Source of the DNA: Fibrobacter sp. UWEL | Lineage (GTDB): Bacteria > Fibrobacterota > Fibrobacteria > Fibrobacterales > Fibrobacteraceae | Assembly: GCF_900142535.1 (NCBI RefSeq) | Contig: NZ_FRBE01000017.1 | Span: forward strand, 1-64,000 | Direction: 5' to 3' | DNA length: 64,000 nt | Part shown: one piece after another, positions 57,971 through 64,000 of the stretch | How positions within the stretch are numbered: position 1 is the stretch's first letter | Layout of the letters: every line of letters begins with the position of its first letter | Program-made: the position numbers and the translations under genes | The notes under the pieces: model-generated | What the model was told of the DNA's origin: nothing | Databases searched by the model: none | What the model saw: only the letters and a program-made list of their open reading frames with translations

Positions 57971-58768
57971 TTATTCCTTGGATTGTTTTTCCAAAGTTTC
58001 CGTAACAATCTTGTATGCTTCATCTACGCTATCACAGAAATGGAACAACTTCAAGTCTTCCTTGTTGATCATTCCAGTTTCGGCGAAATATTCCCAGTTC
58101 ACCGTCTTCTTCCAGAATTCACTGCCGAAAACAATGATGGGCATCTGCTGGGCATACTTGTTGGTCTGAACCAGCGTGAGCATCTCGAATAGTTCATCCA
58201 TAGTGCCAAAGCCTCCGGGGAAGGCGATCAAGGCACGAGCCTTTTTCAGGAACCAGTACTTACGAACGAAGAAATAACGGAACTGCAAATTCAGCTCATC
58301 ATCGATGTAAGGATTGGGATGCTGCTCAAAGGGAAGCTTGATGTTCAAGCCGATGGAAGGAGTACCCACGTCACTTGCGCCGCGGTTACCTGCTTCCATG
58401 ATGCCCGGACCTCCGCCCGTCATGATGGCGTAGCCTTCCTTGCGCTTGTTTGCCCACTTACCCAGCTTGGCGCCTAGTTCACGAGCGTCGTCGTAATAGC
58501 GAGCCACCTTTTCCAGGGCAGCAAGCTTTGCTAGTTCCTTCTTGTTGGTGCAGCCCTTGCGACGCTTGTTGATTTCGCTCTGGGGCAAGGTACGTGCAGA
58601 ACCGAAGAAAACGATGGTATTTTGAACATCTTCCTGCTCAAACACCTGGTGGGGGCCTAAAAATTCAGAAAGAATGCGGATCGGACGACCGATGTCGCTA
58701 TCCATAAATTCGGCATTATGGTATATCATTTGACCCAGAACCGGGTGAAGCTGTTTTTTCTTAGCCAT
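57971..58768 (-). CDS. LOG-family (TIGR00730) nucleoside 5'-monophosphate phosphoribohydrolase
   Basis: 265 residues; AAGGAG precedes the ATG. Family motifs are intact: VFFGSARTLP, MTGGGPGIMEAGNRGASDVG and IAFPGGFGTMDELFEMLTLV (PGGxGTxxE). Such enzymes hydrolyse nucleoside monophosphates to free base and ribose 5-phosphate; bacterial ones are often called lysine decarboxylase-like by error. The N-terminal extension of about 50 residues is common in the longer bacterial form. It is monocistronic. Confidence 0.9.
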   Translation of the reverse strand: MAKKKQLHPVLGQMIYHNAEFMDSDIGRPIRILSEFLGPHQVFEQEDVQNTIVFFGSARTLPQSEINKRRKGCTNKKELAKLAALEKVARYYDDARELGAKLGKWANKRKEGYAIMTGGGPGIMEAGNRGASDVGTPSIGLNIKLPFEQHPNPYIDDELNLQFRYFFVRKYWFLKKARALIAFPGGFGTMDELFEMLTLVQTNKYAQQMPIIVFGSEFWKKTVNWEYFAETGMINKEDLKLFHFCDSVDEAYKIVTETLEKQSKE

Positions 58769-58894
58769 AATTCAACTCCTTTTCAAAAGGATTAAAGACC
58801 ACATTTTTTCCTAATATATGCTCAGAAACAGAAAATTGGCTCAAAATTTTTTGGTTATTCTTCTTACTTGGAATAAAAACTTTATATTTAAACC

Positions 58895-59107
58895 ATGCTC
58901 GTAAAAATTTGGACAGACAGTTTTATTATCACTGGCGAAATCGACACCCTTCGTGACGAACGCCTTACGGACTACATCCGTGAAAACAAGGACTTTATTG
59001 CCGTGACTCAGGTTCGTGTTAGCGACCGTCAGGAGAAGGATTTGTTCCGTACTCACTTCCTGAACGTGAGCACCAGTCACATCGAAATTATTCTCCCGGC
59101 GGAGTAA
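58895..59107 (+). CDS. small conserved-looking protein of 70 residues
   Basis: It starts MLVKIWTDSFIITGEIDTLR and ends SHIEIILPAE; the middle reads RLTDYIRENKDFIAVTQVRV. The shape (short beta strands around a loop, ITGEI ... RLTDYI ... FI.VT) resembles a small family I recall as DUF6812, with low certainty. There is no signal peptide. TATATT at 58883-58888 ends six bases before the ATG and no ribosome site is present, so the mRNA may be leaderless. No shadowing gene lies opposite, which supports it as real. Confidence 0.65.
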   Translation: MLVKIWTDSFIITGEIDTLRDERLTDYIRENKDFIAVTQVRVSDRQEKDLFRTHFLNVSTSHIEIILPAE

Positions 59108-59156
59108 TTTGAAAGGTATTTGCTCAGTCCGTTAGGCTGGGATGAAAAGACCCCGC

Positions 59157-59185
59157 AAAAAAGCCGCCCCATTTTCGGAGCGGCT
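59157..59185 (-). terminator. terminator of the outer-membrane protein gene
   Basis: On the minus strand AGCCGC-loop-GCGGCT is followed by TTTTTT. Confidence 0.75.
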
Positions 59186-59208
59186 AAAATTGTAGGCGTT
59201 CTTTTGAA

Positions 59209-59880
59209 CTAGATGAAGAACCAGGTCAGGAAAGCCTGAGCCTTCAGGCCGAAGTCCGTACGGGAACCTTCCAATTCGCCGTAAGTCCAGCTAGAATGAT
59301 CTATGTTCAGACCGGCTTTTCCGGTAACGAAGAGATTGTCTGTCATTTCGGTACGGAAGCCGCCCATAATGTTGAATTCTAGGATGGATGCATCCTTGTA
59401 ATCAGGAATACCTTCGAAATATCCTCTGCTGCTGTAGATGAATTCTGCACCAACGCAGATGGGAAGCAACTTCTTGGTGAGGTAGTAGTCAAAGCCTACG
59501 CCAATGTCGAGATCAGTTGCGTCGTCGCCCATATTGACGGACTGACCATTTGCTTCATAGGAAGATTCTCCCTTGAGATTTAAGCCTAAGATTAAGCTTG
59601 CTTCCATATCCGGAGAAATCCTATAGGTGATATAAAACCTAGGATCACCGCTAAAGGCGCTAATCATATCAATCTGGAAACCCAGCTTGCCATTGCCTGC
59701 ATTCACGGCTTCGCGAGGAGCGGATTTTTCTTCTTCCTTAGCGGTTGCTGGGGCTTCTTCTTCGGCGGAAGCCTGTTCTGCGGCAGGAGATTCTTCTTCG
59801 TATTCTTCTTCGTCGTCCTGAGCGTAGCTATAGGAGCACAAGGCCATGGCGGTCAGTGCTGCAAGAAACATTTTCTTCAT
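59209..59880 (-). CDS. outer-membrane beta-barrel protein with acidic N-terminus
   Basis: 223 residues; GGAG precedes the ATG. Signal peptide MFLAALTAMALCSYSYAQ. A Glu/Ala-rich stretch of about 40 residues (DDEEEYEEESPAAEQASAEE) follows, then a beta-barrel of roughly eight strands (GKLGFQIDMISAFSGDPRFY, ITYRISPDMEASLILGLN, DIGVGFDYYLTKKLLP) that ends FLTWFFI. No specific family is recognised. The acidic stretch may bind cations or a partner in the periplasm. It is monocistronic. Confidence 0.75.
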   Translation of the reverse strand: MKKMFLAALTAMALCSYSYAQDDEEEYEEESPAAEQASAEEEAPATAKEEEKSAPREAVNAGNGKLGFQIDMISAFSGDPRFYITYRISPDMEASLILGLNLKGESSYEANGQSVNMGDDATDLDIGVGFDYYLTKKLLPICVGAEFIYSSRGYFEGIPDYKDASILEFNIMGGFRTEMTDNLFVTGKAGLNIDHSSWTYGELEGSRTDFGLKAQAFLTWFFI

Positions 59881-59966
59881 AAATACTCCATAGGTTTAAC
59901 TGCCCAAGGAATATAAACAAAAATTTCATAACCTAATGTAAAAAAGGATTTTCTATTCCTAGGGGA

Positions 59967-62552
59967 CTAAAAATCCATAGCGATCTTTTTAATCAAGAAC
60001 TTTCTGGTTTCGTCGTCCACCTTCTTAGGGTCATAATCCTTGCCTAGCAAGCCTGCGTAGATATTGAAGGGGCTGGCAGTGCCGCCCATCTCGTTACATT
60101 TGATCTTGGTAAGGATGGTCTTTCCCTGAATCTGCAAATCCAGGATGTGTTCGTTCAGGTTGATTTCCTGTCCGCGGTGGTTCAACATCACCGGGAGAGC
60201 CTTTGCGCTGAACTTCTCGCGGATGCTGTTGGCCTGGGCTTCATCCAACACGTCGGGGGTGAAACTGTAAATCATTGCCTTGGGGAAGTGCTTGGAAAGC
60301 TTGTCCTTCAGGGGCTCGATGTTCACGATTTCCATACCGCGGGGGAAAGGGGCGGAAAGCTTCTTCATGGTTTCCGGAAGACCCTCGGGAGTAATGTCCA
60401 AAGGCTTTAACAGTTCCACGCTGATAATCTCGCAGTAGGTTTCCAGACCCAGGGGCAATGCGCCCATATTCACGATGCGGGGCTTGGGGCTAAAGCCTTC
60501 GCTAAACTTGATGGGAATGCCTGCGCACAGGAAAGTGCGCTCGAAGAATCCCAACATGTTGTGGTGAGGCAAGAAACGGCTGAGACCAGTCTTCTTGAAA
60601 GTAATCTTGTAGCTGAAGCAGTCCTTCTGCTTGGGGCGGCGTTCTGCCACCAGCTTCTTGATTTCTTCGGGAGTGCGGCTAGGCGCTGCGTGACGCACCG
60701 GGTTGTTTGCCAAATGGATTTCTGCGCCAAAGCCCGGAATACCGCACTTCTGGCAATCGCCCCACTTGCAGTTGGGCACGGGGGCGGAGTCTTCCTTGAA
60801 GGCCTTTTCCCATTCGCGACGGAGGTACTGCTTGGTGGTGCCTGCGTGGATGTAGTCCCAGGGGAATACTTCTTCCTTTTCGCGGGTGCGGTACACCCAG
60901 CTGGTGTCGTAGCCGCATTCTTCCCACACCTGAAGCCATGTGTCGTAATTGAAACGGTAGGCGTCGCTTTCGAAGGTAAGACCCTTCTTGTAGGCCGCAT
61001 AAATAACGGGTGCCAGACGACGGTCGCCGCGGCTGTAAACGGCTTCCAGGTGGCTCATTTCCCAGCCAGCCCAGTTCACCTTGACGTTGGGGTGCTTAAA
61101 GAATCTTTCGCGGACGAAGCGGATGTGCTTCAGGGCGGTATCCTTGTCCATAAAGGGGGCCCACTGGAGACCTGTGAAGGACTTGGGAATAAGAATGCCC
61201 ATAGAAACTGCAATCTGGCAGCCGCGCAGGTACTTGCGACCAATCTTTACCAGGTTTTCGATAAGGCCGCAGAAGGCTTCCATGTCTTCCAGGTTTTCGG
61301 TGGGGAAGCCAATCATTGTGTACAACTTAATCTTGTTGAAACCACTACTGAAGGCGTGTTCTGCGGCGTTGTACATGTCCTGGTCGCTGATGGTCTTGTT
61401 GATCATCTTGCGGATTCGTTCAGAACCTGTTTCGGGAGCGAAAGTAGCGCTTCGGCCGCCCTTCAGTGCGGAAATCTTTTGAGCCAGGGTTTCGCCGAAT
61501 GCGTTCACGCGGATGGAGGGGAGGCTCACGTCCACGGTGTCAAAGAACGGGTCATCGATGATGGAATCAGTAAGGCCTTCTACGGGCTTGTAGTCAGCTG
61601 TAGAAAGGCTGAGCAGTCCCAGTTCGCGTTCGCCAGTAGCCTGAATACCTTCCTTAGCAATTTCGAGGACATCATCCGGATCCAATTCGCGGCAGGGACG
61701 GTACCAGATGCCTGCCTGACAGAAACGGCACCCCTGGGCGCAACCGCGCATCACTTCCACACTGAAACGGTTGTGGACCAGCTGCATATTGGCAATGAGG
61801 TTTCTGATAGGATAATTCTTGCGGTCCATGACCGGAATGAACTGACGGCGCACACCATTGGTCTTTTCGTAAGGACCTGCGGCAGGTTCTGCGGGAACGA
61901 TGTCACCGAATTCATTTACGACAGTGGGACGGAGGCTGGGGACGTAAACGCCATCCAGCTTGGAAAGGTTTTCCAGAATCTGCTTGCGGGGAAGACCTGC
62001 CTTACGTCCTTCGCCAACGCAGCGGAGGAACTTCACCATCAGTTCTTCGCCATCACCAATCTGGAAGGCATCAAAGAAATCTGCCACCGGTTCCGGGTTT
62101 GCCATGGCCGGGCCACCAGCAACAACAATGGGGTCTTCTTCTCGACGGTCCTTGCTCCATACGGGAACGCGGGACAAATCCAGAACGTAGGGCACGTTGG
62201 TGAAGTTCAGTTCGGTCTGTAGGGACATTGCCAGTACTTCAAAATCCTTGACGGGGGTGTAGCTGGCGTAGCTGTACAGAGGAATGTCGTATTTCTCCAT
62301 TTCCTTGGCCATGTCTTCCCAGGGGGCGAAACTGACTTCGCAAAGCAGGTCCGGTTCCTTGTTCACCACATGGTAAAGAATTCGAATGCCATTGTTGCTC
62401 ATGCCGATTTCGTACTTGTCGGGGAACACGAATGCCATACGGGCGAGCATTTGGCTGTGGTCTTTGACGATGCTGTTGGCTTCGCCACCCATGTAGCGGG
62501 CGGGGGATTCAACAGCAGGGAGAGCTAAGGCAATCTTGTCGAGAATAGTCAT
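59967..62552 (-). CDS. B12-binding-type radical SAM protein fused to DUF2344 (TIGR03960/TIGR03936)
   Basis: 861 residues. N-terminal region: MGGEANSIVKDHSQMLARMA, then FVFPDKYEIGMSNNGIRILY, resembling a cobalamin-binding-like fold. Radical SAM domain: EVMRGCAQGCRFCQAGIWYR (CxxxCxxC), then LSLSTADYKPVE and TFAPETGSERIRKMINK. The C-terminal DUF2344 domain starts near 640: YKITFKKTGLSRFLPHHNML, FSEGFSPKPRI and GALPLGLETYCEI. The fusion is found in many bacteria, often near rng and rplU, with no settled function. Here neither neighbour is present. Whether it binds cobalamin cannot be told from sequence alone. Confidence 0.92.
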   Translation of the reverse strand: MTILDKIALALPAVESPARYMGGEANSIVKDHSQMLARMAFVFPDKYEIGMSNNGIRILYHVVNKEPDLLCEVSFAPWEDMAKEMEKYDIPLYSYASYTPVKDFEVLAMSLQTELNFTNVPYVLDLSRVPVWSKDRREEDPIVVAGGPAMANPEPVADFFDAFQIGDGEELMVKFLRCVGEGRKAGLPRKQILENLSKLDGVYVPSLRPTVVNEFGDIVPAEPAAGPYEKTNGVRRQFIPVMDRKNYPIRNLIANMQLVHNRFSVEVMRGCAQGCRFCQAGIWYRPCRELDPDDVLEIAKEGIQATGERELGLLSLSTADYKPVEGLTDSIIDDPFFDTVDVSLPSIRVNAFGETLAQKISALKGGRSATFAPETGSERIRKMINKTISDQDMYNAAEHAFSSGFNKIKLYTMIGFPTENLEDMEAFCGLIENLVKIGRKYLRGCQIAVSMGILIPKSFTGLQWAPFMDKDTALKHIRFVRERFFKHPNVKVNWAGWEMSHLEAVYSRGDRRLAPVIYAAYKKGLTFESDAYRFNYDTWLQVWEECGYDTSWVYRTREKEEVFPWDYIHAGTTKQYLRREWEKAFKEDSAPVPNCKWGDCQKCGIPGFGAEIHLANNPVRHAAPSRTPEEIKKLVAERRPKQKDCFSYKITFKKTGLSRFLPHHNMLGFFERTFLCAGIPIKFSEGFSPKPRIVNMGALPLGLETYCEIISVELLKPLDITPEGLPETMKKLSAPFPRGMEIVNIEPLKDKLSKHFPKAMIYSFTPDVLDEAQANSIREKFSAKALPVMLNHRGQEINLNEHILDLQIQGKTILTKIKCNEMGGTASPFNIYAGLLGKDYDPKKVDDETRKFLIKKIAMDF

Positions 62553-62587
62553 AGGGGTAAATTTAGAATAACAAATGGGAACTTCCT

Positions 62588-64000
62588 ATGCCACGGAAGT
62601 TTGAAATAAGTAAATTAAATAGCATGACATTGTTTAATTATATCGTTTGGCTCATTGCGTTCTTGGCAGGTGTGGCTGCCGCTTTCATTGCTCCCGAGAG
62701 TTCTGTCCCTCTTGCTGGAAAATTCGTGTTTTTAGGAGCCTGGGGCGCCGTTCTGGGTTTTGTCCTCTACACGATCTGTAAAAAGAAGATCGAAAGTACG
62801 GAAAACGATTTTAATGAAAATCTCATGGTCCTGAAGGAAAATAATATGGAGTTCAATGGCGGCATCTCCCATGACGACGATTATGGTCATCAGGAAGATG
62901 AGGAGCCGGCTCCAGCTCCCGCCCCGATGCAGGATTTGCCCAAGGGTGCAATTTCTGCCAAGGAAGCTTTGGAACAGCTGGAAACAGCCGCATTCTCTGC
63001 TGGAATTCCTCTGGATCCCTGGAAAAATTTTGCCAGGGCTGTCCTTAAGAATCGCCCCTTCAAGGAAGTTATTGCTCCCCTTCAGGAATTGCTGCCTCAG
63101 CTTTTCCCCAAGGCTTCTGGCGTTCTGTATATGTATGCAGGAACCCAGGCTGACCTTCACAAGGTTCTATCCTTCGGTGACCAGGTCATTAGCGACGATG
63201 TTATCCATCCGGGCGAATGTGCAAGCTTTGATGCGGGAGACATTGTCATTTCCGATTATTCCAATCCTAACCTGACGGGTGGCTGTACTCACTTGCATCA
63301 CCATCCCAAGGGAGTCTCTTTCTGCGCACCTATCGAAGGCCTTGAAGAACATTTCGGTATTTTTACCATGCAGACGGATGTACTTCCGGATCAGGAAACT
63401 GTGGAAGATTGGCATGCTAAGGTCAGCATCCTTGCTACTGCTTTTGGTCTGTATGTGGCTAACCAGAATTTGAAGGTTCGCTTTGAACAGCATAGCATTC
63501 GCGATACCCTGACGGGGCTGTTCAATCGTCGCTATATGGAAGAGTCCTTGCAGCGCGAAGTGTCCGCTGCTGCTCGACACAAGACTCCCATCGGTCTCAT
63601 TATGCTCTATCCGGATGCTGTTAATGAAATCCAGAGTACTCGTGGTCGTCATGCGGTGGAACAGCTTCTGTGGGAACTGGGTCAGCGTTTGCCGGGTTAC
63701 ATCCGTAATGAAGATATTCCCTGCCGTTTTGAAGGTGAAATGTTCTGCGTGATTTTGCCGGGTGCTGATTTGAAGATTACTCGCCAGCGTGCTGAAAAAA
63801 TCCGTAACGAAATTGCCCAGTTGCAGATTGCCTACGGCGATACCATTCTTTCCACGACCCTCAGTATGGGCGTTTCTGTAATGCCTACACATGCAAACGA
63901 TGCAGCCTCCTTGCTGTATGCAGCTCAGGCCTCCATGCAATATGCCCTGCAGGCAGGCACGAATCGAGTGATTTTGGCAGACGTACTTTCTCAGAAGTAA
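62588..64000 (+). CDS. membrane GAF-GGDEF protein with degenerate GGDEF motif and intact I-site
   Basis: 470 residues; the stop codon is the last three bases of the window. Two N-terminal membrane helices (YIVWLIAFLAGVAAAFIA, FVFLGAWGAVLGFVLYTI) are followed by a Pro/Ala hinge, a GAF-like domain (about 130-290) and the GGDEF fold starting DTLTGLFNRRYMEE. The signature GGDEF is replaced by EGEMF (residues 382-386), and the metal-binding DxD..ND region reads YPDAVNEIQSTRGRH. Diguanylate cyclase activity is therefore unlikely. RNED (373-376), exactly five residues before, is a standard RxxD inhibitory site, so the protein may bind c-di-GMP as a receptor. Confidence 0.88.
   Translation: MPRKFEISKLNSMTLFNYIVWLIAFLAGVAAAFIAPESSVPLAGKFVFLGAWGAVLGFVLYTICKKKIESTENDFNENLMVLKENNMEFNGGISHDDDYGHQEDEEPAPAPAPMQDLPKGAISAKEALEQLETAAFSAGIPLDPWKNFARAVLKNRPFKEVIAPLQELLPQLFPKASGVLYMYAGTQADLHKVLSFGDQVISDDVIHPGECASFDAGDIVISDYSNPNLTGGCTHLHHHPKGVSFCAPIEGLEEHFGIFTMQTDVLPDQETVEDWHAKVSILATAFGLYVANQNLKVRFEQHSIRDTLTGLFNRRYMEESLQREVSAAARHKTPIGLIMLYPDAVNEIQSTRGRHAVEQLLWELGQRLPGYIRNEDIPCRFEGEMFCVILPGADLKITRQRAEKIRNEIAQLQIAYGDTILSTTLSMGVSVMPTHANDAASLLYAAQASMQYALQAGTNRVILADVLSQK

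Noticed and set aside
60561-62222. 553-codon open frame opposite the fused radical SAM gene
   Set aside because: Antisense shadow; no signal, motif or ribosome site, and the opposite strand has clear family motifs.

Overview
The window looks like a chromosome segment of a Fibrobacter species (FCB superphylum, plant-fibre-degrading gut bacteria). The evidence is two FISUMP-domain lipoproteins, two TIGR02147-type regulators, a GH16 enzyme with the domain order of the circularly permuted Fibrobacter lichenase, many lipoproteins with poly-serine linkers, and secreted proteins with a type IX-like C-terminal module. Calls come from reading translated sequence and motifs by eye; no database search was run.

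Layout. 1-2.85 kb: electron-transfer operon etfB-etfA-acyl-CoA dehydrogenase (minus; the last gene leaves the window). 2.85-6.7 kb: promoter, cobalamin riboswitch, TonB-dependent receptor and a beta-propeller lipoprotein, i.e. a B12-uptake unit. 6.7-10.3 kb: an enhancer-binding regulator without a sensory domain, divergent from a type III glutamine synthetase. 10.4-17.9 kb: zinc-finger-like membrane protein, SufS, FISUMP protein, EpmA, TlpA-like thioredoxin, PilT and PilC. 18-24.4 kb: surface GH16 glucanase and two overlapping hybrid histidine kinase genes, one fused to a DegV lipid-binding domain and one with a decayed ATPase domain. 24.6-34.8 kb: alaS, a GSCFA protein carrying an in-frame dispersed repeat, a GGGP synthase, a CotH-like lipoprotein, an outer-membrane protein, LysR divergent from a FISUMP lipoprotein, and an AspT/YidE-type transporter. 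34.9-38.6 kb: a frameshifted GLUG-repeat gene, tRNA-Val(GAC), a small lipoprotein, a phosphopantetheinyl transferase and a small conserved protein. 38.6-46.5 kb: a roughly 1,790-residue lipoprotein with Cys-paired Ig-like repeats, the prepilin peptidase, and another lipoprotein. 46.5-55.1 kb: two modules in which a TIGR02147 regulator is divergent from a secreted enzyme (M6 protease; PL1 pectate lyase) with palindromes between them, flanking a radical SAM/lipoprotein pair. 55.2-64 kb: membrane protein plus Ser/Thr kinase, LOG protein, small protein, outer-membrane protein, a fused B12-type radical SAM protein, and a GAF-GGDEF protein with a degenerate active site but a kept I-site.

How they fit together. 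Much of the window builds or regulates the cell surface: pili (pilT, pilC, pilD), B12 capture, polysaccharide attack (GH16, PL1), a secreted protease, large lipoproteins and their putative local regulators. The most unusual candidates are the DegV-kinase/pseudokinase pair, the radical SAM/lipoprotein pair, and the two regulator/secreted-enzyme modules with private palindromes.
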